A stretch of 64,000 nucleotides of DNA from Pristionchus mayeri (GCA_036245805.1 BTRK01000005.1:29679469-29743468); one strand, 5' to 3'. Counted from the stretch's first letter, positions 12,019 to 23,980 are shown. The notes: generated by a model not told the origin, from the letters alone. Program-made: numbers and translations.

Positions 12019-12610
12019 CCAATGGGATACCTGCAGGGTACCAACTGGGAGATTCTACTGGGATCCCACAGGAATACCACTGTGATCCCACTGGCATTCC
12101 ACTGTGATCCCACTGGGAAAGTCTGTTCCACTGTGAACCCGGGGGGCGGACAAAAGGGACATTTGCACAACTCGACGCCGTTCGCTAGAGAGTTGGTCTA
12201 GCCACTTGGGGGTTGTACCATCGTAACCAGTATGTACTCCTCTACCTCACGCTGGTTAGATCCTGTGAATAGGTAATTATGAGTTTCAACGTATAGGGGT
12301 TCATGGTTTTGGGATTTCCATGAACCCCTATACGTTGAAACTCATAATCACCTATTCAAAGGATCTAACCAGTGTGTGGTAGAGGAGCGCATACTGGTTA
12401 CAATGGTACAACCCCCAAGTGGCTAGACCAACTCTCCAGCGAACGGCGTCGAGTTGTGCAAATGTCCCGCCCCCGTGAACCCACTGAGAAATTCCACTGT
12501 GATCCCACTGGGATAGTGACTTGAACAGACTTCCCCAGTGGGATCACAGTCTTATCCTAGTGGGATCCCAGTGGAATTTCCCAGTTGGCACCCTGCAGGT
12601 ATCCCACTGG
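12019..12610. mobile_element. Foldback (long inverted repeat) element
   Basis: The left arm 12019-12306 and right arm 12318-12610 are inverted copies around an 11-base loop (TTTTGGGATTT). The ends are CCAATGGGATACCTGCAGGG and the reverse complement of CCCTGCAGGTATCCCACTGG. The outer parts contain short repeats of CACTGTGATCCCACTGG. The innermost ~200 bases of each arm are nearly perfect. No transposase is present; a non-autonomous element is inferred. Confidence 0.85.
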
Positions 12611-13250
12611 TAAACTTTTATCAGAGAACATTTGCAAAAGTTCCCTGCGATACTCCGCTCTTTTCGAATACGGCGTCGTTTTGTTCAATGCTGTAATATC
12701 TTGCAAACCATGTAGTATCTACATACTAAAAGTAGATCTTAAAGAAAGACTGTCAGCAAAGTTGAACTTTTGACGCGGTCATAATCATGTCAATTTGAAC
12801 TACTAAAAGAGATTCTGAAAATTGGGGAATAAGGTGTGAGAATAAATTGCGAACATTTTCATGGCATTTTTTAAGAAATATATAAAATACTCACAACTCA
12901 GGTACATCTTGTGTATACCTAGAGCAATATTTGCATAGAAAAACGTATTTAATAATAAAAAAGGCGCCGAATAATACGTCCTTACTGCTGAAAATGTGGT
13001 AACTTCTAATGCTTAGAAACTAATAATAAAATATATGTTTTCTAAAATAACCCGTGGATCCGGACGAAACGACTACATCGAAGACGAAGGAGAGTTGTAG
13101 GTACTGGGAAGTATCCTGAGTCCGCAGGATCTTCTCCGACGTCTCGGTTTTGATTCGTCGTAGGATTCTCAGACCTTCCGCTTCATCCGTCCGAAGTATA
13201 GGGACGAATACTGGGAAGGGTCGTGCAGGCTCTTCTCCGACTACCTCGTA

Positions 13251-14752
13251 GTCACCTTCAATTTGTAAGATACACAAATAGTTATGAACTATCGGACACA
13301 TTCGTCTTCCTTGGATGGTAATTATAAGTAAGAGAAAACGAGGTAAAACAATAAAATTTAGTCCGACCTCTGTATCATGTTGTACTTCCGTCTCATTCTT
13401 CATCTTCTTCCTGTCTTCTCCACTTTTCTCCTCGAGGAGTCTCTTCGGAATTCTCGATGCGGAATGACTGGAGGTCTTCTCAATCGACTTTTCGGGGTAT
13501 TCGGGAATCGATTTCATCGTCTGTTGCTTCTCAATCAATCGAATCGATCGACGGAGATCCTTCAATTTTCTTAATCATTTCAAACTTAGAAATTGAACAA
13601 TCTGTATTGGATTTGAGCTTCGATTGTCCTATCCCTTCCCTCTCTCACAAATTTTGTGGTTGTTGAAGCACCCCTGTAAATGATAAATAACTGACCTTGT
13701 GTGAACAATCCGAAGTCGATTCTGCAGAGGTCGAAGAAGAATGCGCATTATGCTGCTTCTCGAGCAACCTCATGGACCGGCGAGGATTCTGAATTGGAAT
13801 TTAATATTCACATCTTTGATGTTTTAAAGGGAAGTTCTTTGTTTTAAATAAAATATCAATAAAATATCAATTTTTTAATAAAATATCAATCAAGAGATAT
13901 TTGGTTTAACTCGCCCACAGCATTGGCTCAACAACGGTCGAAGATAGTACAACTAACCTTGTCCATGGTATCCGAATTCGAGGAAGCAGAGAACGAAGAG
14001 GAGGACATCTCACTGGAGAGATGAGTGAGGTGAATGGCGGTTGACTGCCACTTGTGAACTAGATGAGGATAGGATACATCCGACCAAGGAAGCGGTCATA
14101 CTCGCCATTTACAACTGTCATCCCCTGGCTATGGCACGGTGTCTGAAGACTATCATTACGATGGAGAGCTGTAACAACGTCGTATGTTATCCCCCTCTGG
14201 CCATGGAACGTCTCCTGTTAAGATCTCTCAATAGCTGATATTCTTGCAGCTCAGATTGTTTGATCCTACAAGCTCTTGCACTTATAGTGCTCGCTTGTTG
14301 TTATCAGAGGTCTTCTGACAAGAGATGACCTCCTGGATAAGTTTGGAATTTTGGAATGAACCCATGTGGGTTCGATGAGCACCTCGATTCGATTTTGAAA
14401 TCACCTAATTAAAACTGCTAAATAGCCTCAGGGCAGGGGAAAATCGATAATTCATATTTTCTTGAGCGTTCTCCTTTCAGTTAAATCCTTTCAGTTAAAG
14501 CTATCCAAAATTGATTGATCTCTCCGTTCCTATTTACACTAAAATGGAATATTTAAATATTTGCACTTACATTCACAATTGTCTATATAATCCAATTAGT
14601 TCGTCTATTCAAATCTCAGATATGGAGAGATAAATTCCATTTTTGGAATTCATTCTAGGAAGAAACAATTAATTCTGAAAATATCCTTGATTGGGTATCT
14701 GTGCAAAATCTTTCGAAACACTGCTTATCTTATACATTCACGCACAGGTATT
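13251..14752. repeat. Segmental duplication, downstream copy
   Basis: About 1.5 kb, nearly identical to 16380-17881 (offset 3129 throughout). It carries exons 1-3 and the 5' flank of the gene at 15574-17137. The junction near 13251 falls exactly at the start of exon 4. Confidence 0.95.
13368..14008 (-). pseudogene. Truncated duplicate of the RRS-motif gene (exons 1-3 only)
   Basis: Exons 14008-13958, 13788-13696 and 13559-13368 match the first three exons of the gene at 15574-17137. In the intact copy exon 3 splices in phase 0 into an exon starting GTGACTAATG. Here duplication joined other DNA after GTGACTA, and phase 0 meets TAG after four codons. Beyond it an unrelated frame (YEVVGEEPARPF) stays open for about 60 codons but needs a different phase. 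The product would be about 116 residues, or nothing. Confidence 0.75.
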
Positions 14753-14868
14753 TATCTTTTATCTCTTATCAGTGATACATAAGAAGCAGGTGACCGGGAA
14801 CAGTCCTTTGATATCGATATGAACCCAGCATTTCATGGCAATTTTCACAACTTTCTAGAAAGTACATC

Positions 14869-15101
14869 CATTTTTGCCCCTTCGGGCTTTCAAAAATTGC
14901 GTACGACACCCGTATTTCAGGGGTCGCAGCGGGCAATTGGGAAAAGTTTTCAACCAGCAATAAACGCACCTCGGCTAAGCCTCATTGGTCACGTTACCGC
15001 CACTGCGCAAAGCTGATGAGAAGGGGAAAGGGACCGACTGTCTAGGGCGAGTGCTCTCTACACACGCCGGGGCAGAAACGGAGCGCCAGAGGGGGAAGGG
15101 T
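14869..15101. repeat. Dispersed repeat R1, copy 2
   Basis: Matches 1903-2125 almost base for base, with small changes near the GA-rich 3' end. It lies between the downstream gene copy and the tRNA-Val gene. Confidence 0.85.
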
Positions 15102-15271
15102 GATGAAGAATCAAGCCAAGGGAATTGAATCGAATTGCTCGTCGAAGCTATGTACTGTATAAAGGTATCTTGCTACTACAAGCCTAGCAAGTAAGACTCT
15201 TGGATAACTGGCTGATCTGACAACATACTCAGGCCGTAAGTTGTGATTTTTCTTCCTCTCTACATCTCATT

Positions 15272-15344
15272 GATCTCGTGGTGTAGTGGTTATCACATCT
15301 GTCTAACACACAGAAGGCCGGCGGTTCGAGCCCGCCCGAGATCA
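15272..15344 (+). tRNA. tRNA-Val (anticodon AAC)
   Basis: A complete 73-base cloverleaf. Acceptor GATCTCG pairs with CGAGATC with discriminator A. D arm GTGTAGTGGTTATCAC; anticodon stem TCTGT/ACAGA with loop CTAACAC (anticodon AAC); perfect T stem GGCGG/CCGCC with TTCGAGC loop. A and B boxes are intact. Confidence 0.96.
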
Positions 15345-15573
15345 AGTATTTTGATGTTTTGTCCGTTGCCCGTTGATTATTTGCGACGTGAAAGAAATAC
15401 AATATCATCGAAGTATCACTCGCTCTACTGAAGGTATTTTTCTGTTGTTCGCCCCGTTTGTTCTCATTCAATTTCTTCTTCGGAGAGATAGGTTGCTACT
15501 TTATGCTCACAAATTTCAATAAAAATATAAAGAATATACAATAATAATGTAAAATGTTCATGGATGACTGATA

Positions 15574-17137
15574 TTACTGGAATTTGATGGTGCTTTGCAT
15601 GGAAGTTTTGGATGAATTGGAGGTGAAATTCCTCTTAGGGTAAGGAGAGACGATGGAGAGTCGCTCGTAGTTATCGTTGCCTTCTTCAACCTTATTCTCT
15701 TCGTTCTCTACTTTATCTTCATTATTCCTCTGCTTTCTTCTTCGGTTAGGATCCGCCTTAAAAATAAGTTATGAACACCAACACGAGAATTATATCACTG
15801 AATTAGAGAAATGATATCAAGTTTATTTATTTTGTACATTCTCTCGACACTCTACCGCTTAGGAGAGTTTGTAGAATGAATAGAGCCCCTAACTTCGAAA
15901 TCGAAAAAAAAACATACATCCATAATCTTCTTCTCTTGGATCTCAGCGAGTAGATGGTTCGCTCTCATCTGTCGATACATCTCATCCTTAGTGTACTTGA
16001 ACGAATCCTAAAAAATCAATGTTCAATGACCCTAGTGTCACGATCCAACAGCCACTCTAGGTCTCGTAATTTTGGTTCGCGTATCTATGTATATCGATTA
16101 ATAGATTACCTCAGGAGCATCCATTTCCGCAATTTCGAATTTTTCGCACTGAGGGATGGTGATTCGCTGGTAGGTCATCTCCTGTAATAAAATTATGTTA
16201 ATCGATAATGGATCAGAAAGAGTATTAGGATTGTAGCATTGTGATCGTGGATAAGCAACACATTAAAAGTAAGAACCTGTATGTTCTTCCCAAAGTTCTC
16301 CATCCAATCCGAAGTATCGAACTCGGGAACATCCAGTGCTGATCTAATCTTGCTCTCTTTCTTCTTCAGTGCATCATTAGTCACCTTCAATTTGTAAGAT
16401 ACACAAATAGTTATGAACTATCGGACACATTCGTCTTCCTTGGATGGTAATTATAAGTAAGAGAAAACGAGGTAAAACAATAAAATTTAGTCCGACCTCT
16501 GTATCATGTTGTACTTCCGTCTCATTCTTCATCTTCTTCCTGTCTTCTCCACTTTTCTCCTCGAGGAGTCTCTTCGGAATTCTCGATGCGGAATGACTGG
16601 AGGTCTTCTCAATCGACTTTTCGGGGTATTCGGGAATCGATTTCATCGTCTGTTGCTTCTCAATCAATCGAATCGATCGACGGAGATCCTTCAATTTTCT
16701 TAATCATTTCAAACTTAGAAATTGAACAATCTGTATTGGATTTGAGCTTCGATTGTCCTATCCCTTCCCTCTCTCACAAATTTTGTGGTTGTTGAAGCAC
16801 CCCTGTAAATGATAAATAACTGACCTTGTGTGAACAATCCGAAGTCGATTCTGCAGAGGTCGAAGAAGAATGCGCATTATGCTGCTTCTCGAGCAACCTC
16901 ATGGACCGGCGAGGATTCTGAATTGGAATTTAATATTCACATCTTTGATGTTTTAAAGGGAAGTTCTTTGTTTTAAATAAAATATCAATAAAATATCAAT
17001 TTTTTAATAAAATATCAATCAAGAGATATTTGGTTTAACTCGCCCACAGCATTGGCTCAACAACGGTCGAAGATAGTACAACTAACCTTGTCCATGGTAT
17101 CCGAATTCGAGGAAGCAGAGAACGAAGAGGAGGACAT
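15574..17137 (-). CDS. Seven-exon gene with two RRSxRLxEKQ motifs, unknown function
   Basis: Exons (minus strand): 17137-17087, 16917-16825, 16688-16497, 16384-16277, 16181-16110, 16007-15918, 15756-15574. All introns are phase 0 with GT-AG ends, giving 262 residues, so the model is firm. The N-terminus is Ser-rich (MSSSSFSASSNSD). Two related basic motifs, NPRRSMRLLEKQ and DLRRSIRLIEKQ, open exons 2 and 3, which suggests an old internal exon duplication. The middle is charged (KKKESKIRS; EFDTSDWMENFGK). Near the C-terminus a helix-like stretch (KYTKDEMYRQMRANHLL) precedes a basic/acidic tail with SPYPKR. A nuclear or chromatin-associated protein is plausible from composition only; no family is recognised. 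Confidence 0.85.
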
Positions 17138-17881
17138 CTCACTGGAGAGATGAGTGAGGTGAATGGCGGTTGACTGCCACTTGTGAACTAGATGAGGATA
17201 GGATACATCCGACCAAGGAAGCGGTCATACTCGCCATTTACAACTGTCATCCCCTGGCTATGGCACGGTGTCTGAAGACTATCATTACGATGGAGAGCTG
17301 TAACAACGTCGTATGTTATCCCCCTCTGGCCATGGAACGTCTCCTGTTAAGATCTCTCAATAGCTGATATTCTTGCAGCTCAGATTGTTTGATCCTACAA
17401 GCTCTTGCACTTATAGTGCTCGCTTGTTGTTATCAGAGGTCTTCTGACAAGAGATGACCTCCTGGATAAGTTTGGAATTTTGGAATGAACCCATGTGGGT
17501 TCGATGAGCACCTCGATTCGATTTTGAAATCACCTAATTAAAACTGCTAAATAGCCTCAGGGCAGGGGAAAATCGATAATTCATATTTTCTTGAGCGTTC
17601 TCCTTTCAGTTAAATCCTTTCAGTTAAAGCTATCCAAAATTGATTGATCTCTCCGTTCCTATTTACACTAAAATGGAATATTTAAATATTTGCACTTACA
17701 TTCACAATTGTCTATATAATCCAATTAGTTCGTCTATTCAAATCTCAGATATGGAGAGGTAAATTCCATTTTTGGAATTCATTCAAGGAAGAAACAATTA
17801 ATTCTGAAAATATCCTTGATTGGGTATCTGTGCAAAATCTTTCGAAACACTGCTTATCTTATACATTCACGCACATGTATT
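16380..17881. repeat. Segmental duplication, middle (parental) copy
   Basis: Contains exons 1-3 of the intact gene plus about 740 bases of 5' flank. Nearly identical to 13251-14752, so that duplication is recent. The upstream end abuts a third, more diverged copy at 17884. Confidence 0.95.
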
Positions 17882-18143
17882 TGACCGGCGAGGATTCTGA
17901 ATTGGAATTTAATATTCACATCTTTGATGTTTTAAAGGGAAGTTCTTTGTTTTAAATAAAATATCAATAAAATATCAATTTTTAAATAAATTATCAATCA
18001 AGAGATATATATTTGGTTTTACTCGCCCACAGCATTGGCTCAACAACGGTCGAAGATAGTACAACTAACCTTGTCCATGGTATCCGAATTCGAGGAAGCA
18101 GAGAACGAAGAGGAGGACATCTCACTGGAGGGGTGAGTGAGGT

Positions 18144-18512
18144 TAAAGAAGGACTGTCAGCAAAGTTGAAATTTTGACGTTGTCATAACCATGACCGACC
18201 TTTGTACAACCATAAGAGATTCTGAAAATTTCAAATGCGTATCTCTATTTTGAACCGAGTTATTATTCGTTGGCAGAATGCCAAGGAAGGCTTGAAGGGA
18301 AGGGACGTGCGGGAATTCAAATATCTAGAAGATTTTTCAAAAACTGGTGGGATTCGAACACGCAACCTTCCGACTACGCGGCAACTGCTTTACCACTGAG
18401 CTATGCGATTGACCTTTGCCTATCCTCTTAGCTCGCGCTATGATCGTTGGATGATTGTCTAAGTCATGGTTATGAAAGCGTCAAAAATTTAACTTTGCTA
18501 ACACTCCTTATT
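18144..18512. mobile_element. Inverted-repeat element with internal tRNA-like sequence
   Basis: Ends are TAAAGAAGGACTGTCAGCAA and the reverse complement of TTTGCTAACACTCCTTATTTA. Inside, 18353-18414 on the minus strand has an A-box (TAGCTCAGTGGTAAAGC) and B-box (GTGTTCGAATCCC). The two uninterrupted paralogous copies (near 14030 and 17160) lack it, showing it inserted after the duplication. A relative of its left end also occurs alone at 12737-12830. Confidence 0.8.
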
Positions 18513-18542
18513 TAATGGCTATTGACTGCCTCTTGTGAGCTA

Positions 18543-19701
18543 CAGTCGCGCCGGAAAGTCACCGTACACTTTTTGAATTTGTTGTTTCTATGCTTGGAGA
18601 TATGACCGAGACCTACCCAGAATAAATTTTTGAAGGTGCTGCTCGATCGCACATTTGCTGCAGCGAAGCTGCAAAAACAGGATCTGAAATTCGGAACTCG
18701 GCTTCTAGAGTAGCTAGAGATCCGTTCAAAGCATCAAAATGATCGCCATCATGAGTATACATGATCCTGAGAATATGAATACGATATCTCATCATTTACC
18801 CTCAGGGCACGAAAAAATCCCTTTTTTGAATGACCATTATTTGGACATCCATAACTTTACGGAAAAGTTTAGTAAAAATCTGATTTTTATCTGGTAATGT
18901 TCAAAATGTATTGAAGAACTGAATTCCAACTTTTTAGAGCGTTTGGATATCTTTTCAGCCCGCGGTGTGCGTTTTTAGGAGGTATCTTAGGGTCGGGAAA
19001 CACCTTGTTTACCCCTATGGGCGAGAGAGTGCAGACGACGAGAATGCGTAAACAGGGTGTTTCCCGACCCTAAGATACCTCCTAAAAACGCAAACCGCGG
19101 GTCGGAAAGATATCCAATCGCTCTAAAAAGTTGGAATTCAGTTCTTCAATACATTTTGAACATTACCAGATAAAAATCAGATTTTTACTAAACTTTTCCG
19201 TAAAGTTATGGATGTCCAAATAATGGTCATGCAAAAAAGAGATTTTTTCGTGCCCTGAGGGTAAATTATGAGATATCGTATTCATATTCTTAGGATCATG
19301 TATACTCATGATGGCGATCATTTTGATGCTTTGAACGGATCTCTAGCTACTCTAGAAGCCGAGTTCCGAATTTCAGATCCTGTTTTTGCAGCTTCGCTGC
19401 AGCAAATGTGCGATCGAGCAGCACCTTCAAAAATTTATTCTGGGTAGGTCTCGGTCATATCTCCAAGCATAGAAAGTATGGCGAACAGGAAAAAATCTAT
19501 GTAAGAATAATGCAGTTTTGAAAAAGTGCAGATTGATTGCGTCATCACTACGCAATATTATGCGATGACGTCATACCGTAATACCTTGATCATAAGCTCC
19601 GAGGATTTGGTACATCATACCTGAGTGCCAGAATGATGCATTTCCTGGTAAAAAAGATACAACAAATTCAAAAAGTGTACGGTGACTTTCCGGCGCGACT
19701 G
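18543..19701. mobile_element. Palindromic MITE with TA target duplication
   Basis: The ends CAGTCGCGCCGGAAAGTCAC and their inverted copy are flanked by TA (18541-18542 and 19702-19703). The arms 18543-19013 and about 19050-19476 are nearly perfect inverted copies. The right side has about 185 extra unpaired bases before its terminal 42 bases. The unoccupied paralogous sites at 14060-14061 and 17189-17190 carry a single TA, which proves insertion with TA duplication, as in Tc1/mariner elements. No coding sequence. Confidence 0.95.
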
Positions 19702-20362
19702 TAGATGAGGATAGGATACATTCGACCAAGGAAACGATTAGACTCGCCATTTACCACTGCCATCCCCTGGCTATGGTCCGGCTTCTGAAGAGTATAATTA
19801 CGATGGAGAGCTGTAACACCGACGTATGTTGTCCCCCCTCTGGCTATGGAACGTATCTTGTGAATTACGGAAGGATGATCTCTCAATTGATGTTATTTTT
19901 GCAGCTTAGATTGTTCGATCCTTCAAGCCTTTGCAGATATAGTGCTTGCTTTTTGTTATCAGAGGTCTTCTGACAATGGATGACCCCCTGGTTGGATAAG
20001 TTGGAATTTTGGAATGAACCGATGCGGGTTCGATGAGCACCCCGATTTGATTTTGAAATCACCTAATTAAAACTGATAAATAGGCTCGAGAAAATAGATA
20101 ATTCATATTTTGTAGAGCGTTCGTGAATCCTGTCAGTTAAAGCTATCCAAAATTTATTGATCTCTCCGTTCTATTTTACTCTAAAATCGAATATTTCAAT
20201 ATTTGCACTTACATTGAAAATTGCGTATATAATTGAATTACGGAGGACAAAAGTCCAATAAGTTGGTCTATTCAAATGCTGCAACGTGAGTGAATCTTCC
20301 TTCTCCATTCATTCCCCTTCTTCTCTTCTCCACCGAGTGGCTGATCACTCCCGCTGAGAATA

Positions 20363-21514
20363 ATGGTACGTCATACTTTCCCAGCTCGCATTCTTCTATC
20401 GTAACGTTGTCTTCCTTCCCCTCATTACTTGTATTTTCAGTCGCAAGAAACACCTAAGAAGGCTAAGAAAGAAGACAAGAAAGAGGAGAAGGATAGGACA
20501 GAAACGGTTGGTTCTCCTCTTTTGGCTCCTTGCCAATTCGTCCTTTAGGAAGCAACGGCAGGCACGAAACGAGATGGGAAGACTGAGGGAGGAAAGACAG
20601 AGGGAGACGCCACCAATGAAGTCACCGCTCCCTGTGGGTACCAAGGGATACTGTATCTACAGTATCAAAGAATACTGTAGCTTTTGTATCCAGGGATCTT
20701 TCATGACTGTAGCCAGAGGAAAATGAATACATTTCAGCGGAGAAGCAACCGCAGGGACCGCAAGTGGATCAGATTGTGATGATCTTCCCTGGTGAGAGAA
20801 TGGAGTGGATCCAATCGTGGAACCAATCGTGGTACCCATTCGTCTCAGGTTCCGACCCCACTCCCAACAATTGGCAACAGGCGGACACGAAGATATCGGA
20901 GAAGAGCGCCAAGGACAAAGGTGGATATTTAAGATAATAAATAAAATAACAATTTACATTACAGACGCGAAGGACTTTTCTCAGACGGGTACGACAATGA
21001 AGACTATTACCTAACATCAAAATAAAATTAATTAGTTAATTAATTAATTAAGTAATAATTCAGACGTGAAGACTGAGGCATCGGCCAGACCGAAGGAACC
21101 GAAATCGCAGGCTGGTGAGGAGAGAAGAGAGGGATGGAGACTGATGGAGTGATATTTCAGAGGAAGACAAGAAGAAGGAGGAACCAGCCAAGCCACCCCC
21201 TCGTAAGGAGAATGCTGTATCCACCGCCTACAGTATCCCGAAGATCGATGAAATATACTCTCGAAATATACTCAGTCATCTGATGTTGATGTTGATCTCT
21301 TGCAGCTCCTCAGCAGATAATCGTGAAGATCGAACAGCCGAAGACTCAGCCGACCTCCTCCGACCCGCCCAAGTCCGATCCGCCTCCCACTCCCAAGAAG
21401 AAGAAGTGCTGCCCCCGTACGTTTATCAGACTTAAGGGTACTGTAGCCACAGTACCCTTCAGTATTCCTTCCAGTCCCCAACCAATCTTGCTTATTTCAG
21501 TGTGGTGCTGCTAG
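20363..21514 (+). CDS. Lys/Glu/Pro-rich protein with KKKKCCPLWCC tail, paralog A
   Basis: Ten exons in fully consistent phase: 20363-20365 (the start codon alone), 20441-20506, 20549-20633, 20738-20791, 20849-20920, 20965-20988, 21064-21114, 21161-21202, 21306-21416, 21501-21514; 173 residues. It begins MSQETPKKAKKEDKKEE and is almost wholly hydrophilic except for one conserved patch, PQVDQIVMIFPG, and PQQIIVKIEQPK near the end. The last residues are KKKKCCPLWCC. No signal peptide or membrane span is present. A polybasic stretch joined to clustered cysteines suggests lipid-modified membrane attachment or metal binding; this is inference. The 5' and 3' flanks also match paralog B, so the whole transcription unit was duplicated. 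Confidence 0.85.
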
Positions 21515-22000
21515 AAGAATCCCGTTCATCATTTGCGACAAGGCGACTAACCCAGTGCCCCCGCCCTCTCTTTTCTTGCCTTCCTCCCTCCCTCTCACCC
21601 TTGTAACACTCAACATCAGTGTTCAACTCGTATTTCGATGAATGCTTTTATTTCCCTTCTTCGAGATTGCAATTTTTGAGAACACGTGAGATTTACAGAT
21701 CACAACAATAAACATTTTCATCCGTTGAGTTACCGAGAAAATCGATGGAACGAAGTATCGAAGAATGACCATGATGATAGGGAATCTGAATTTACCGTTT
21801 TAATGATGATCAATGGCTAGTCGCTAACAGTAACGTCCGAGAATACGTGATTATTGTGTACGATTTTCGAACGAAAGCAAAAGGTCAAAGTTGTAATGAA
21901 CTGGTATATTCAAATGTTGAAACGTGAGGGAATCCTCCTTCTCCATTCATTATCTTCCTTCTCCTCTCCATCGAGTGGCCGCTCGCTCCCTCGGATAACA

Positions 22001-23064
22001 ATGGTCAGTATCTCCTTACCCCTTCTTCTCTCATCCCACATCTCTTCAGTCGCAAGAGAATCCCAAGAAGAGTAAGAAGGAGGATAAGAAGGAAGAGAAG
22101 GAGAAGGATATGACCGAGACAGTGGGTTCTTCCCCTTCCTTGGCACTTTGCCAACTCATCCTTCAGGAGGCAACAGGCGCGAAAGGAGATGGGAAGACTG
22201 AGGGAGACAAGACAGAAGGAGACGCCACTGCACCCTGTACGCATACCGCGATCCATTGGATACTGTAACTACCGTATTCCCAGCACCTATAGTATTCCTG
22301 TGGATAGTGTAATCAAATATGATATGATCTTCTTCAGCGAACAAGCAGCCGAAGGGACCGCAAGTGGATCAGATCGTGATGATCTTTCCTGGTGAGAGAA
22401 TTGAGGGGAACCAATGGTGAAACCCATCCCGTTCAGGTTCCGACCCCGCCCCCGCCCCCGCCCCCGCTCCCAACAATTGGCAACAGGCGGATAAGAAGGT
22501 ATCGGAGAAGAGCGCCAAGGACAAAGGCAAGCATTTATTAATTGAAATAATGATTGCATTACAGGACCCAAGTCGCAGACTGGTACGACAATGATGACTT
22601 TCGATGTATCAATACATTTGTTGATTACTCGTTTAATTAATTCAGATATGAGGACTGAGGGGGACACAAAGGAACCGAAATCCCAGACTGAGGAAGCGAA
22701 GACTGAGGTCGATAAGAAGAAGGAGGAACCCGCCAAGCCACCCCCTCCACCTCGTAAGGGAATATGCATCGACTATGCTGCATCCCTTCATGAAAAAGCC
22801 CCCAAATGCAGAATTCTGCAGATTATTTGAAAATGCTCCTACCGTCCAGATGATTGATGTTGATCTTTGATCTCTTGCAGCTCCTCAGCCGATTATCGTG
22901 AAGATCGAACAGCCAAAGGCCACGACCACTCCCGAACCTCCCAAGGCGCCAGAACCCCCCAAGAAGAAGAAGTGCTGCCCCCGTAAGTTTGACCTACTCT
23001 AAACGATACCGTACTCTACAGTATATCTCTCCTAATCCCTTCCCTTGCAGTGTGCTGCTGCTAG
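22001..23064 (+). CDS. Lys/Glu/Pro-rich protein with KKKKCCPLCCC tail, paralog B
   Basis: Nine exons in consistent phase: 22001-22003, 22050-22121, 22167-22236, 22338-22391, 22437-22526, 22565-22582, 22646-22753, 22881-22982, 23051-23064; 176 residues. Exon 1 is again only the ATG. The intron after 22526 starts with GC (AAAG|GCAAGC), where paralog A has GT. One exon carries an Ala-Pro run (PAPAPAPAP) longer than in A. Exons 7 and 8 of A (21064-21114 and 21161-21202) correspond to a single fused exon here. The conserved patch VDQIVMIFPG and the tail KKKKCCPLCCC are kept. Function unknown. Confidence 0.87.
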
Positions 23065-23659
23065 AAGAACCCCGTCATCCTTTTGGACAAGGCGACTGAC
23101 CAATTGCCCTTCTCCCCGTCCATCTCAATCCCTTCCCTCTTTCCCATCCCTGTCACATTCAACACCAGTGTTCAACTCGTATTTCGATGAATACCTTTAT
23201 TTCCCTTCAAACAGTGAATTTGTCGGGCGCACAAGAAGAAGAATTTTGTACAAGTCTATTCCTAGAAATTCAAAACATGTCACTGACCTCGTATCGTATT
23301 TTGGGACGTCTTTTGCTGCTTCTTCTCAATGTATTTGGCCATCTCTTCTTGTTAGATTACCTTACTTTGATGAAGTTTCCTCTTTAGTATAAACTTCCTT
23401 CTACCAGCAATGAGAAACATGTTTTGGTGCCGAATTTCCGTAGAGAGTGATATTGCATATTGTAGAACGATTTCCAAAACCACATTAACCATTACGAACT
23501 ATTCACAAAATGAATTATTTATTGGGTCAAAAAAATGTCTGAATAATGAGAATAACTTGATCGAAATAACAAGTGTGTGTCAATTGACAGAGGAACTCAA
23601 ATAAATTATATCAATCGGCCTTCTCTTCTGTTGTCTACTTTTGATTGGTCCTCATTCTA

Positions 23660-23980
23660 ATGTTGCTTCCAATCATCGGATTGACCTTCAGCCAGCTCTT
23701 GCCATCCCTCTTCCTTCTCATCGACTCTCTCCATCTCTCCATCTCCCTTATCGTGATGGCCATGGGTGGGCACTGCCCACAGGGCAGATCGCAGCCATAC
23801 GAGATCACTCTATGCATTTCCTGTTTCAGATTTGTTGTTTCTCTTTCCTCAATATCAATGCGATTAATTGCCACCCTTTATTTATCATTTAAGTTGAGCA
23901 TCCTTATGACAGAAGACGAGAAATCAGTCGATTCATCTAATAATTCAAAGAATAATTGTCTATTCGTAGTTAAATGGTGA
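23660..23980 (+). CDS. Possible small hydrophobic protein
   Basis: A frame starting MLLPIIGLTFSQLL has two hydrophobic stretches, then GGHCPQGRSQPYEITLCISC. The segment around CPxG resembles the next small frame (24097-24361). The matching Gly, Cys and Pro codons differ at third positions (GGC/GGA, TGC/TGT, CCA/CCG), which favours coding on this strand. The antisense frame is also open, and exon limits are unknown. Confidence 0.3.
   Translation: MLLPIIGLTFSQLLPSLFLLIDSLHLSISLIVMAMGGHCPQGRSQPYEITLCISCFRFVVSLSSISMRLIATLYLSFKLSILMTEDEKSVDSSNNSKNNCLFVVKW

Larger units (their letters stand above)
17884..20270. repeat. Third, interrupted copy of the duplicated segment
   Basis: 17884-18143 copies the start of exon 2, intron 1 and exon 1 (start codon at 18120-18118) of the RRS-motif gene. 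The 5' flank then resumes at about 18513-18540 and again at 19704-20270. The two gaps are filled by separate inverted-repeat elements. The copy is more diverged than the other two and lacks all exons after the first. From 20271 to 20362 lies the start of the next gene's upstream region. Confidence 0.85.
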
